Below are positions 17,684 to 29,317 of a stretch of 64,000 nt of DNA, piece after piece. The DNA comes from Planctomycetia bacterium (GTDB lineage: Bacteria > Planctomycetota > Planctomycetia > Pirellulales > UBA1268). The DNA lies in contig BJHK01000003.1 of NCBI GenBank assembly GCA_014192425.1, positions 1-64,000 on the forward strand, in the 5' to 3' direction. Below the pieces are notes generated by a model, which was not told where the DNA came from, ran no database searches, and saw only the letters and a list, made by a program, of their open reading frames with translations. The position numbers and the translations under genes were made by a program. Each line of letters begins with the position of its first letter. Positions within the stretch are counted from its first letter, which is position 1.

Positions 17684-18119
17684 GATGTCCCTCTTCCGGC
17701 GGTCTGGCGTGCGGCCACTCCGACCGCGAACACGAACCAGTATGCCCGTTACGGTGCCCGGTGTCGAACATCCGCTTGTTCCACTGGCCAGGACGACTCA
17801 CATGTGCAAGCCGGCTGCCGCGGACGTCCCTGGCAAACCACCATGACCGCGTCGTGGGCGAAACCGACGACTTCTGGAAGGCCTTCGTCAAGGCCGGACG
17901 GGATGCCCCGGCGCGGGGCAATCTCGTGCCCGAATCGTGAGACGAGCCTTGCTAGCCGGGGGTGAGCCCGGCGCCGGTAAGCCGGAGCCGACGCCGGGAC
18001 GGCGGCGACGGCGCGACAACCACCCAGGCGGCGACGGCGCGAAACGACGCCCGCACCCGCCGCGTGTCCGGCCGCCCCGGCACGCCTACAATCGGGGCAC
18101 CTTCCAGGAATCCACCCGC
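17684..18119. other. Intergenic region with possible gene remnant and repeat module
   Basis: There is no complete gene in these 436 bp. On the plus strand one frame ends [24 protein letters not shown] then a stop at about 17937-17939; it reads like the C-terminus of a protein but has no credible start and I cannot assign it. Positions 17941-18030 hold GC-rich palindromic sequence (GCCGGGGGTGAGCCCGGC and GACGGCGGCGACGGCGCGA) related to the modules in the arrays at 14.3, 38.3 and 40.4 kb. The last 90 bp would carry the promoter and leader of the AAA+ gene. Confidence 0.5.
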
Positions 18120-19547
<1,428 letters not shown>

Positions 19548-19604
19548 GACGCAACCCCTTGAGCCTTGCAAATGACCCGCATGATGCAAAAAGAGGGTAC
19601 GGGA

Positions 19605-19736
19605 GGGGTTGCCCATGCCCCGGGAACTGGCGTTGCTGACAAGCGGAGCCATGGATGGCGAAGCGCAGGCAGCATCGAGAGAGCGGAGGCCTGGAAGGCC
19701 GAAGTGAACGTCCGGCGACGGGGCGTGGGCAACCCC
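19605..19736. repeat. 132-bp element with 17-bp terminal inverted repeats (copy 1)
   Basis: The left arm GGGGTTGCCCATGCCCC (19605-19621) and the right arm GGGGCGTGGGCAACCCC (19720-19736) are inverted repeats with one mismatch. The centre carries CCATGGATG at offset 44 and a GAAGCGCAG string. A second element of exactly 132 bp with the same internal layout lies at 51936-52067. It has no coding capacity and lies between two genes of one likely operon. It could be a MITE-like non-autonomous mobile element or a transcribed hairpin that affects the mRNA; I saw no clear target-site duplication. Confidence 0.7.
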
Positions 19737-19787
19737 GACCAGCGAAACGCCTGACGATCATGTGGAATCTGCAAACGAGGTCATCCC

Positions 19788-21515
19788 ATGCCCACGCGTG
19801 ACACGCTCGGCGGCGTCCTCCACACCTACCAGAAGTACGATCCGGCCCGGATTCCACCCCCACGGCCGCCGGCGACCGACCTCGTGTCGGATGCGATGGA
19901 GCGGCTCCTCGAGTTCGGGGATCTCGACGACCCGGAGGCGCTCGGCCTGACGGAGGAGCAGCTCGCGGAGGCGGTGGAGATCACGCCCGAACAGCTGGCG
20001 ATGCTCGGCCCGTCGCTCGACTCGCTGAAGCGCCGTCTGGAGGAGGCACGGCGCCGGATCCTCGAGCGGTACGAGACCACCACGGTCCGCAAGCGGGCCC
20101 GCGTCGCCTTCCACGAGTCGGCCCGCGAGGCCCGGCCGCCGGCGCGACATGCCGAGGCGTTCGCCCGCGCGGTCCGCGAGGAGCAGCTGCGCCGGCTGGA
20201 GCGGCTCTGGTACGCCCAGGAGGACGACCAGGGACGGTTCGCCGCCTTGCTTGCCGGCCTGATCGACCTGCTCGGCGAGGTCTACCAGGTCGACGAGCTG
20301 GCCGCGACGTGGCAGTTCACGGGACGGGAGAAGCTGTCGGTCGAGGAGGCGCTGGAGGTCAAGGCCCGGCTCGAGGAGATCGAGGCCCTCCTGCGCCAGC
20401 TCGAGGAGGCGCGCCGGAACGCGAAGGTGTTCCTCATCGACATGGAGGCCCTCGGCCGCCACGTCGAGGAGGGGGAGCTCGACGACCTCGGCCGCGTTCG
20501 CGAGCAGGTCCGGGAGATGCTCGCCGATCTCGCCGCCCGGCAGGGGCTGGAGCGGACCGCCCGCGGCTACGCCCTGACGCCGCAGGCCATGCGGACGTTC
20601 CAGGGGCGGCTCCTGGAGCGGATTTTCTCCGAGTTGGCGCCGGGTCGGACCGGCCGGCACCGGTCCGACGTCAGCGGCGACGGGGCCGTCGAGCTCGTGC
20701 CGACACGGCCCTACGAGTTCGGCGACTCGGTGGCCCACATGGACATCCCCGGCTCGCTCGTCAACGCCCTGCTGCGCCGGGCGGCCGCCGGCGCGGACGC
20801 CGGGCCGCTGCGGCTCGACCCGCGGGACATCGAGGTCCACCGGACCCGCAACGCGCCGAAGTGCGCCACCTCGGTCGTGCTCGACATGAGCGGCTCGATG
20901 CGCTACGGCAACCTGCATGTCAGCGTGAAGAAGATGGCGCTCGCGCTGCAGGGCCTCGTGCAGCGCGAGTTCCCCGGCGACTTCCTCCAGTTCATCGAGA
21001 TGTCCTCCTTCGCCGTGCCGCGGCCCGCGGGGGAGATCGTCAAGATGATGCCCAAGCCGGTGACGGTGTTCGACTCCGTCGTCCGGCTGCGGGCCGACAT
21101 GGCCGACCCGCGGATCTCCGCGGCCGACGTGCCGCCGCACTTCACCAACATCCAGCATGCCCTGCAGCTCTCCCGGCAGCATCTCGCCCGCCAGGACACG
21201 CCCAACCGGCAGGTGCTCCTGATCACCGACGGCCTGCCCACGGCCCACTTCGAGGGCAGCCATCTGTATCTGCTCTATCCGCCCCACGGGCGGACGGAGG
21301 ATGCCACGCTGCGCGAGGCCCGGGCTTGCCGGCGCGAGGGGATCCGTGTCAACGTCTTCCTGCTCTCCGGCTGGTCGCAGTCCCGGGAGGACATCCGCTT
21401 CGCCTACCGGTTGGCGGAGGCGGCTGCGGGCCGGGTGTTCTTCGCCGCCGGCCGGGACCTCGACCGGTTCGTCGTCTGGGACTACGTCGCCCGGCGCCGC
21501 TCGATCATCGGCTGA
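19788..21515 (+). CDS. vWA domain protein paired with the AAA+ ATPase
   Basis: A 575-residue protein. Residues 1-320 are highly charged and helical (long Glu/Arg-rich coiled stretches such as RRLEEARRRILERYE). A vWA domain follows from about 355, with a MIDAS metal site in VVLDMSGSMRYG (D366, S368, S370) and ITDGLPTAH later. The C-terminal end is WDYVARRRSIIG. The charged-helical plus vWA layout resembles ChlD-type partners of AAA+ ATPases. With the upstream ATPase it probably forms a two-part machine. The start ATG 19788 is the first in frame after the repeat element. Its last 11 bp overlap the end of the convergent membrane-protein gene. Confidence 0.86.
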   Translation: MPTRDTLGGVLHTYQKYDPARIPPPRPPATDLVSDAMERLLEFGDLDDPEALGLTEEQLAEAVEITPEQLAMLGPSLDSLKRRLEEARRRILERYETTTVRKRARVAFHESAREARPPARHAEAFARAVREEQLRRLERLWYAQEDDQGRFAALLAGLIDLLGEVYQVDELAATWQFTGREKLSVEEALEVKARLEEIEALLRQLEEARRNAKVFLIDMEALGRHVEEGELDDLGRVREQVREMLADLAARQGLERTARGYALTPQAMRTFQGRLLERIFSELAPGRTGRHRSDVSGDGAVELVPTRPYEFGDSVAHMDIPGSLVNALLRRAAAGADAGPLRLDPRDIEVHRTRNAPKCATSVVLDMSGSMRYGNLHVSVKKMALALQGLVQREFPGDFLQFIEMSSFAVPRPAGEIVKMMPKPVTVFDSVVRLRADMADPRISAADVPPHFTNIQHALQLSRQHLARQDTPNRQVLLITDGLPTAHFEGSHLYLLYPPHGRTEDATLREARACRREGIRVNVFLLSGWSQSREDIRFAYRLAEAAAGRVFFAAGRDLDRFVVWDYVARRRSIIG

Positions 21516-21861
21516 CCGGCGGCCGGCGGCGTTCACGCCACAGCATGCAGCCGCAGCCGGCCGCGGCAGCGGCCGCGCCGCTGGCCAGCGTCCACAAGGG
21601 CACGATCCGGTCTTGCTGCACCTCGTCGCGGTCCCGCGCCCCCTCGGCGAGATCCTCGGCCGGCAGGCCCGCCGCCCGCCGGGCCCGCGCGTCGGCCGCC
21701 GCCTGCCGGCCGAGGAACCGCCCCTCCACCTGCCGCTGGCGGATGGCGAACTTGGGGGCGATCAGGCCGATGCCGGCCAGCGCCGTCAGGGAAAAGACTA
21801 GCCCCCAGAACCAGCCGCTGTCGGTGAGCGAACGGGATGGGGTGCGAACGGGCGACTCCAT
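21505..21861 (-). CDS. Small two-TM membrane protein
   Basis: A 118-residue protein with membrane segments at about 16-36 (GWFWGLVFSLTALAGIGLIAP) and 88-107 (LWTLASGAAAAAAGCGCML), separated by an Arg/Ala/Glu-rich helical loop. The ends are basic (WRERRRPPVSR). I do not recognise the family. It lies 133 bp downstream of enolase on the same strand. Many bacteria carry a small membrane division protein (FtsB) there, but the two-TM layout does not match FtsB. Confidence 0.6.
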   Translation of the reverse strand: MESPVRTPSRSLTDSGWFWGLVFSLTALAGIGLIAPKFAIRQRQVEGRFLGRQAAADARARRAAGLPAEDLAEGARDRDEVQQDRIVPLWTLASGAAAAAAGCGCMLWRERRRPPVSR

Positions 21862-21994
21862 GCCGAAATTCTACTGCAACCGTCGGCAGCGGCCCGCATT
21901 CGACCCGCCATCGCCTCCGCTGCTGCATCCGCGAGGGGTTGCCCGAACCGTCGCCGCAGCACGAGACCGCCGGCAGGAGCGCCCGCTGCCGGCG

Positions 21995-23338
<1,344 letters not shown>

Positions 23339-23436
23339 TCACCCGCCACGCAAGGCCCGTGGCTGTCCGACCGTCCGCCCCCGGGGTATCCTCGATTCGA
23401 TACAAGTCCGTCCCCGTTCGGCCCCGTCGTCACTCC

Positions 23437-24045
23437 ATGTTCACAGGCCTCGTCGAAACGCTCGGGCTCGTCGTGGCCACCATCCCCGAGCCCCCCGGCC
23501 TGCGGCTGGTGATCGAGGCGGCGGACGTGACGGCCGACGTCCGGCTCGGCGACAGCATCTGCACCGGCGGCTGCTGCCTGTCGGTGGTGCGGATCGATGG
23601 CCACCGGCTCGAGTTCCAACTCGGCCCCGAGACGCTCGCCAGGACCACGCTCGGCGGCATCGCCGCCGGGGCGACGGTCAACCTGGAGCGGTCGCTGCGG
23701 GCCACGGACCGGCTCGGCGGCCACATCGTGACCGGACACGTGGATGGGGTCGGCCGGCTCGAGTCCCGGGTTGACGACCGCGACTGGTCGACCTGCCGGT
23801 TCTCGGCCCCTCCGCCGCTGCTCGCGCAGATGGCGGCCAAGGGCTCCGTCGCCGTGGACGGCGTCAGCCTGACCGTGGTCGAGGCGCACGCTGCCTGGTT
23901 CAGCGTGGCGCTGATTCCACACACGCTGGAGCGGACGACGCTCGGCCGGCTCGCCGTCGGCGCCGCCGTCAACCTCGAGACCGACCTGCTCTTCAAGTAT
24001 GTCGCCCGGCTGGTGGAGGCCCGCGTCGCAGCGGACGGCCAATGA
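23437..24045 (+). CDS. ribE: Riboflavin synthase, alpha subunit
   Basis: Joins two lumazine molecules to give riboflavin. The 202 residues form two similar barrels. The N-terminal one begins MFTGLVETLG, with the active-site segment CTGGCCLSVV in place of the common 'vnGvCLTV'. The second has GHIVTGHVDGVG and VAVDGVSLTVV. The tail LETDLLFKYVARLVE matches the trimerising C-terminus. The stop overlaps the start of rsmA (ATGA). No FMN riboswitch is visible in the 149-bp upstream gap. Confidence 0.95.
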   Translation: MFTGLVETLGLVVATIPEPPGLRLVIEAADVTADVRLGDSICTGGCCLSVVRIDGHRLEFQLGPETLARTTLGGIAAGATVNLERSLRATDRLGGHIVTGHVDGVGRLESRVDDRDWSTCRFSAPPPLLAQMAAKGSVAVDGVSLTVVEAHAAWFSVALIPHTLERTTLGRLAVGAAVNLETDLLFKYVARLVEARVAADGQ

Positions 24046-24998
24046 ACCACGAGACGACCCACGAAACGACCGCCGACCAGCCCGCTGCTCCCGCGCCCCG
24101 GCAGACCACGGCCTACTTGAAGAAGCTGTTTTCCCAGGTCGGCTTCACGATCGACGCCCGGCGCGGCCAGAACTTCCTCGTCGACCTGAACCTCATCGAT
24201 CTCGTCGTCAGGTCCGCCGAGATCGGCCCGGACGACGTCGTGCTCGAGGTCGGCACGGGCACCGGCGTGCTCAGCGAGCGGCTGGCGGCCGCGGCCCGCC
24301 GGGTGGTGACGTGCGAGATCGACCCGCGGCTGGCGCAGCTCGCCCGCGACCGGCTCATCGACCGCGACAACGTCACGCTCGTCGAGGGGGACGCGCTTGC
24401 CGGCAAGCACCGCTTCGCTCCGGCCGTGCTGGAGGCGATCGCGGCCGGGCTCGACGCCGCGCCCGTCGGCCGCCTGCTGCTGGTGGCCAACCTGCCGTAC
24501 TGCGTGGCCACGCCCGTGATCTCCAATCTCCTCGCCCTCCCCCGGCCGTTCGACGCCGCCGTGGTCACCGTGCAGCGCGAAATGGCCGAGCGCATGACGG
24601 CCGCGGCCGGGACGCCTTCCTACAACGGTCTCTCCGTGTGGTTCGGCGCCCAGTGCCGCGGTGCCATCGTCCGCGCCCTGCCACCGAGCGTCTTCTGGCC
24701 GCGTCCCGCGGTGGAATCGGCGATCGTCCGGCTCGACCTCGAGCCGGAGCGCCGGGCCACGATCGAGGACCTGGCCCGGTTCCACACCTTCGTCCGCGCC
24801 GTCTTCTGCCACCGCCGCAAGCTCCTGCGCGGCGTGCTCACGCGACTCGCCGGAGGGGATCGGGAGCGGGCCCGACAGGCCATCGACGCGCTGTTCGCCG
24901 ACCTCGGCCTGACGGCCGAAGCCCGTGCCGAGGAGATCGACCCCGATCTGTTCGTGCGACTGGAGCGGGGCTTTGCCCACGCGTTTCCCCCCGCCTGA
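24042..24998 (+). CDS. rsmA: 16S rRNA dimethyladenosine methyltransferase
   Basis: KsgA/RsmA dimethylates two adenosines near the 3' end of 16S rRNA during small-subunit assembly, using S-adenosylmethionine. At 318 residues it carries an extra N-terminus of about 25 (rich in Thr/Pro). Then come RRGQNFLVDLNLID, motif I VLEVGTGTGVLSERL, CEIDPRL, the catalytic NLPYCVATPV, and VQREMAERM. The C-terminal helical domain (VFCHRRKLLRGVL) is typical. The ATG overlaps the ribE stop, so the pair is an operon. Confidence 0.95.
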   Translation: MNHETTHETTADQPAAPAPRQTTAYLKKLFSQVGFTIDARRGQNFLVDLNLIDLVVRSAEIGPDDVVLEVGTGTGVLSERLAAAARRVVTCEIDPRLAQLARDRLIDRDNVTLVEGDALAGKHRFAPAVLEAIAAGLDAAPVGRLLLVANLPYCVATPVISNLLALPRPFDAAVVTVQREMAERMTAAAGTPSYNGLSVWFGAQCRGAIVRALPPSVFWPRPAVESAIVRLDLEPERRATIEDLARFHTFVRAVFCHRRKLLRGVLTRLAGGDRERARQAIDALFADLGLTAEARAEEIDPDLFVRLERGFAHAFPPA

Positions 24999-25061
24999 CC
25001 GGCGCCACCCGGACGATCCCGGCGGCTCTCCTCCGCCGACCCGTTCGGTTCCTCGGAACCT

Positions 25062-25147
25062 GGTTGTCCCGCCGGCAGCGGGCAAAATCCCGGCAAAAAC
25101 CGGCTTTCGCGTGGCTGCTCCGAAACTTCCGGTTGTCCCGTCGGGAC
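25062..25147 (+). promoter_or_regulatory. Repeated palindromic motif upstream of the FAAL-ACP-oxoamine synthase gene
   Basis: GGTTGTCCCG occurs at 25062 and again at 25131, 69 bp apart. Each copy continues into a short inverted repeat: CCCGC-CGGCA-GCGGG in the first, and GTCCCG-T-CGGGAC (25135-25147, perfect) in the second. Both are followed by GGGCAAAA or GGGTAAAC. They lie in the 202-bp gap before the large gene. Two related palindromes in front of one gene suggest operator sites for a repressor or activator. No confident -35/-10 pair was seen. Confidence 0.4.
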
Positions 25148-25200
25148 GGGTAAACTGTGGCGTTTCCGGGACATTCCTGCCGAATCCCTTGCGGGACAGG

Positions 25201-28200
25201 ATGCCTCCGTCGGCCGCGTCTTCGCGCCGGCCACGGCCCGGTCCCAAGGAAGAATTGGAGAGAGCGGAGGCTTCCCAGGCAGTGAATCCGAATCCCGCGA
25301 GCGAAGCCTCTTTCGCCCCCACGATCGTCGATCTGCTCCGGCAGCGGGCCGCCTACCGGCCGCATGACCGGGCGTTCACGTTCCTCGTCGATGGCGAGAA
25401 CGAGGAACTCAACATCACCTACGCCGAGCTCGACCGGAAGGCCCGGGCGCTCGGGGCCTGGCTTCTGGACCGGGGCATGGTCGGCAAGCGGGTGCTGCTC
25501 CTCTACCCATCCGGTCTCGATTTCATCGCCGCCTTCATGGGCTGCCTGTACGGCGGGGCAATCGCCGTGCCCGCCTACCCGCCGCGGAAGAACCGCTCCG
25601 TGGAGCGGATCGAGGCGATCGCCGCCGATGCCGACGCCGCCGTGGCCCTGACGACCCGCGACGTCCTCGACCGCTTCGACGGGCTGCGGGCCGCGGCCCC
25701 GAGCCTCGAGCACCTCGTCTGGCAGGTCGATTCCGAGCTCGATCCGGGCTGGGCCGACCGCTGGGAGCGGCCCGACATCGCCGGCGAGACGCTCGCCTTC
25801 CTGCAGTACACGAGCGGCTCGACCGGCATGCCCAAGGGGGTGATGCTGTCGCACGAAAACCTGCTCCACAACTCGCTGCGGATCATGCAGGCCTTCGAGA
25901 TCACCCGCAGCCAGTCGGGCGTCTTCTGGCTGCCGAGCTTCCACGACATGGGGCTGATCGGCGGCATCCTCGTGCCGCTGTATGGTGGTAAGTTCAACGT
26001 CCTCATGTCGCCCGTCGCCTTCCTGCAGAAGCCGCTGCGCTGGCTGCAGGCGATCGCCAAGTACCGGGCCACGATCAGCGGCGGCCCGAACTTCGCCTAC
26101 GAACTCTGTGTGCGCAAGACCACGCCCGAACAGCGGGCGGCCCTCGACCTCTCCAGCTGGTCGCTGGCCTTCAACGGTGCCGAGCCGGTCCGCGCCGAGA
26201 CGATCGACGCCTTCTGCGAGGCCTTCGCACCGAGCGGCTTCCGCCGGCAGGCGTTCTATCCCTGCTACGGGCTCGCCGAGAGCACTCTGATGGTGACCGG
26301 CGGCATGAAGTTCGAGGCCCCCGTGATCCGCAGCTTCGACACCGTCGCCCTCGAGGCCGGCGCGGCACTGGCCAAGACCGACGCCGAAGCCGAAGCCGGG
26401 GCCCGCCGGCTCGTCGGCAGCGGCCGCGAGCTCGACGGGCAGGATGTGCTGATCGTCGATCCGCAGACATGCGAGGCCCTGCCGCCGGGACGCGTCGGGG
26501 AGATCTGGGTCAGCGGCCCGAGCGTGGCCCAGGGCTACTGGAACCGGCCCGAGGAGACGCAGGCCACCTTCGGGGCGATGCTCGCCCAGGGGGAGCCGGT
26601 GGCAACGCAGCAGTCGGTGAGCAAGTGGCGGCCGAACCCCGGCCCCTACCTGCGGACCGGCGATCTCGGCTTCTTCGACGACGGCGAACTGTTCGTCACC
26701 GGCCGGCTCAAGGATCTGATCATCATCCGCGGCCGCAACCACTACCCGCAGGACATCGAGCGGTCGGTGGAGGAGGCCAGCGGCCTGATCCGCGCCGGCT
26801 CGGTGGCCGCCTTCGCCGTCGACGTGGAGGAGCGCGAGCGGGTCGTGGTCGTCGCCGAGGTGGAGCGGGGCCGCCGCGACGCGGCCGACCTGGCCGATGC
26901 CTTCGACGCCATCCGCCGCCGCCTCGCCACCGGCCACGAGTTGGCCGTCGAGGCGATCGTGCTCGTGCGGCCCAACAGCATCCCCAAGACGTCGAGCGGC
27001 AAGATCCAGCGGCACGCCGCCCGGCGGCAGTTCCTCGACGGCAGTCTCGAAGTGATCGAGCAGCACGTCGCCTGGCTCGCACCGGCGCAGCCCGCCGCCG
27101 CGGCCCCGTCCGCACCCGACCAGCCCCGCCTGGCGCGGATGCGGCCCGTCGGCGAAGCAGCCCGATCGCACCGGCCCGACCGCGAGCTGCCACAGGAAAT
27201 CGTGCAGACGGTCTTCGAGCACGTCCGGCGGATCGCCAAGGAGCGGGCCGGCAGTCTGACGCTCGACACCAACATCGTCGAGCTGGGCCTCGACTCGCTG
27301 GAGCGGATGGAGATCGTGGCCAGCCTGGAGGAGGCCTTCGGGGCCCGCTTCCCGGAGCAGGTGCTGCCGCAGATCGAGACCTGCCGCGAGGTCACCGAGG
27401 CGATCATCGACCACATGCCGGTCGACGGCCTCGCCAAGGTGCAGTCGGCCCGGGTCGTCGCCGAGATCGCCCCTGATGCCTACCGCATCGAGGAGTTCCC
27501 CGAGGTCCGGGCGCTGGAACAGAACTTCGCCATGGTCCGGGATGCCGGCCTCGACAATCCCTACTTCAGCGTCCACGAGGGGCTGACCAACGACCGGACC
27601 GTGATCGGCGGCCGGGAGATGATCAGCTGGGCCACCTACAACTACCTCGGCATGTCCGGGGAGCCGGCGGTGGCGACGGCGGCCAAGGCCGCGATCGACC
27701 GCTACGGGACGAGCGTGTCCGCCAGCCGGCTGGTGTCCGGGGAGAAGACGATCCACCAGGAACTGGAACGCGAGATCAGCCGGCTGATCGGCACCGAGGA
27801 CGCGATCACGTTCGTCGGCGGCCACGCCACCAACGAGACGGTCATCGGCCACGTCGTCGGCCCCGGCGACCTCGTCCTCCACGACGCGCTGGCCCACAAC
27901 AGCCTGCTCCAGGGAGCGGTGCTCTCCGGCGCCCGGCGCCGACCGTTCCCGCACAACGACTTCGCCGCCGCCGAGACGATCCTCGGGCAGATCCGCGGCC
28001 AGTACCGGCGGGTGCTCCTCGTCATCGAGGGCATCTACAGCATGGACGGCGACTTCGCCGACCTGCCGAAGTTCATCGGCGTGGCCAAGCGGCACAAGGC
28101 GCTGCTGCTGGTGGACGAGGCCCATTCGCTCGGCGTGATGGGGCGGCGCGGCCGGGGCATCGGCGAGCACTTCGGAGTCCAGCCCGGCGACGTCGACCTG

Positions 28201-28701
28201 TGGATGGGCACGCTCTCCAAGGCGCTGGGGAGCTGCGGCGGCTACATCACCGGCAGCCGCACGCTCGTCCGCTGGCTCAAGTACACGGTTCCCGGCTTCG
28301 TCTACAGCGTCGGCCTGCCCCCGGCGGCGGCCGGGGCGGCCCTCGGTGCCATCCGACTCCTCGACCAGGAGCCGGAGCGGGTGGAGAAGCTCAATACCAA
28401 CGCCCGGCTGTTCCTCCAGTTCGCCCGCGAGGCCGGCCTCGACACCGGCCCGTCCGGCGGTTCGGCGATCGTGCCGATCATCCTCGGCAACTCGATGAAC
28501 AGCCTGCGACTGTCGCGGGCGCTCTTTGCCCGGGGGATCAGCGTGCAGCCGATCCTCTACCCGGCGGTGGAGGAGCGGGCCGCGCGGCTGCGGTTCTTCA
28601 TCACCTCGCGGCACACACCCGACCAGATCCGGCGCACGATCACGGCACTGCAGGAGGAACTGGCGAAGATCGATCCGGGCTACGCCCGCCGGTCGGCCTA
28701 G
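25201..28701 (+). CDS. Fatty acyl-AMP ligase / acyl carrier protein / alpha-oxoamine synthase fusion
   Basis: A 1166-residue three-part enzyme. About 40-610 is an acyl-AMP ligase with LQYTSGSTGMPKGVMLSHEN (near residue 200), YGLAESTLMV, LRTGDLGFFDDGELFVTGR and the ending SIPKTSSGKIQR, close to the fatty acyl-AMP ligase group. About 660-740 is an acyl carrier protein with Ser699 in ELGLDSLERMEI for phosphopantetheine. About 770-1166 is a PLP enzyme of the 8-amino-7-oxononanoate/serine palmitoyltransferase family: NYLGMSG, HDALAHNSLL, DEAHSLGVMG, and Lys1007 in GTLSKALGSCGGY. Such parts could activate a fatty acid, load it on the carrier and condense it with an amino acid, releasing CO2; the product is inference. 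The start 25201 follows GGGACAGG. GTG 25282 is possible. Confidence 0.9.
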   Translation: MPPSAASSRRPRPGPKEELERAEASQAVNPNPASEASFAPTIVDLLRQRAAYRPHDRAFTFLVDGENEELNITYAELDRKARALGAWLLDRGMVGKRVLLLYPSGLDFIAAFMGCLYGGAIAVPAYPPRKNRSVERIEAIAADADAAVALTTRDVLDRFDGLRAAAPSLEHLVWQVDSELDPGWADRWERPDIAGETLAFLQYTSGSTGMPKGVMLSHENLLHNSLRIMQAFEITRSQSGVFWLPSFHDMGLIGGILVPLYGGKFNVLMSPVAFLQKPLRWLQAIAKYRATISGGPNFAYELCVRKTTPEQRAALDLSSWSLAFNGAEPVRAETIDAFCEAFAPSGFRRQAFYPCYGLAESTLMVTGGMKFEAPVIRSFDTVALEAGAALAKTDAEAEAGARRLVGSGRELDGQDVLIVDPQTCEALPPGRVGEIWVSGPSVAQGYWNRPEETQATFGAMLAQGEPVATQQSVSKWRPNPGPYLRTGDLGFFDDGELFVTGRLKDLIIIRGRNHYPQDIERSVEEASGLIRAGSVAAFAVDVEERERVVVVAEVERGRRDAADLADAFDAIRRRLATGHELAVEAIVLVRPNSIPKTSSGKIQRHAARRQFLDGSLEVIEQHVAWLAPAQPAAAAPSAPDQPRLARMRPVGEAARSHRPDRELPQEIVQTVFEHVRRIAKERAGSLTLDTNIVELGLDSLERMEIVASLEEAFGARFPEQVLPQIETCREVTEAIIDHMPVDGLAKVQSARVVAEIAPDAYRIEEFPEVRALEQNFAMVRDAGLDNPYFSVHEGLTNDRTVIGGREMISWATYNYLGMSGEPAVATAAKAAIDRYGTSVSASRLVSGEKTIHQELEREISRLIGTEDAITFVGGHATNETVIGHVVGPGDLVLHDALAHNSLLQGAVLSGARRRPFPHNDFAAAETILGQIRGQYRRVLLVIEGIYSMDGDFADLPKFIGVAKRHKALLLVDEAHSLGVMGRRGRGIGEHFGVQPGDVDLWMGTLSKALGSCGGYITGSRTLVRWLKYTVPGFVYSVGLPPAAAGAALGAIRLLDQEPERVEKLNTNARLFLQFAREAGLDTGPSGGSAIVPIILGNSMNSLRLSRALFARGISVQPILYPAVEERAARLRFFITSRHTPDQIRRTITALQEELAKIDPGYARRSA

Positions 28702-28774
28702 GAAACCGGGACGGAAACCGGGGCCGAGGGCGAATCGCTTCGACGAAATCAGCGGTCCTGCCTATAACGGCCGC

Positions 28775-29254
28775 ATGTCCGCCCCTGAAACGACCAGTCA
28801 CCGGCTCGTCCTCCCGGCCGACGCCAATCATCATGGCACGCTCTACGCCGGCAGCCTGCTCCGCTACGCGCTGGAGGCCGCCTACGCATCCGCCTGTCGC
28901 GGCGTGGGGGCGGGCGCGAACCTGATGCTGCGCCGGGTGCTGTCGATGGAATGCCGCCGGGCCGTGCCGGTGGGAGCGTTGGTCGAGATTCGCGGCGCGG
29001 TGCTGCAGGTGCGGCAGGGCTACCTGGTGGTGGGCGTGGTGGGGATGCCGCTGGCGGGCCAGACGCTGCCCTGGATGGACGGACTGCTGGGCTTCGCGCA
29101 GGTCGATGCGACCGGCCTGCCGGTCGATTTGCCGGAGCCGATCGATCCGGTCACCGCGTCCCCGCTTTGGCAGCCGCTGCTTGTGCGGCTTGAGAAGCTC
29201 GCCGACGTGCGTGGCACCACCGCCGACTGGCTCTCTGCCGGCTTCGACCGCTGA
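28775..29254 (+). CDS. Hotdog-fold acyl thioesterase
   Basis: A 159-residue protein of the acyl-CoA thioesterase (YciA/BFIT-like) group. The key segment is NHHGTLYAGSLLRYALEAAYASA, the 'N..GTL.GG.L' helix with the catalytic Asn/Asp region; here the Asp of many homologues reads Glu (ALEAA). RRAVPVGALVEIRGAVLQV is the matching strand pair. It hydrolyses acyl-CoA or acyl-ACP. It begins 73 bp after the large acyl-ligase/oxoamine synthase gene on the same strand and may release or edit its acyl chain; this is inference from position. Confidence 0.78.
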   Translation: MSAPETTSHRLVLPADANHHGTLYAGSLLRYALEAAYASACRGVGAGANLMLRRVLSMECRRAVPVGALVEIRGAVLQVRQGYLVVGVVGMPLAGQTLPWMDGLLGFAQVDATGLPVDLPEPIDPVTASPLWQPLLVRLEKLADVRGTTADWLSAGFDR

Positions 29255-29278
29255 CCACTGCACCGCTATGAGCAAGAG

Positions 29279-29317
29279 CCGGCGGCCAGGTGGGCGGGAC
29301 TCGCCCACCGCCGCCGG
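29279..29317 (+). terminator. Strong hairpin after the thioesterase gene
   Basis: Nested perfect arms: outer CCGGCGGC (29279-29286) with GCCGCCGG (29310-29317), inner GGTGGGCG (29289-29296) with CGCCCACC (29302-29309), loop GGACT. It lies 24 bp past the stop. There is no T-run, so it may act as a non-canonical terminator or mRNA-end stabiliser. Confidence 0.45.

Noticed and set aside
21505-21861. Small membrane protein downstream of enolase as FtsB
   Set aside because: It has two membrane segments and no coiled-coil after a single N-terminal helix, unlike FtsB.
21933-21950. GGGGTTGCCC string near 21.9 kb as a third copy of the 132-bp element
   Set aside because: Only ten bases of the left arm match; no right arm or CATGGATG core lies at the expected offsets.
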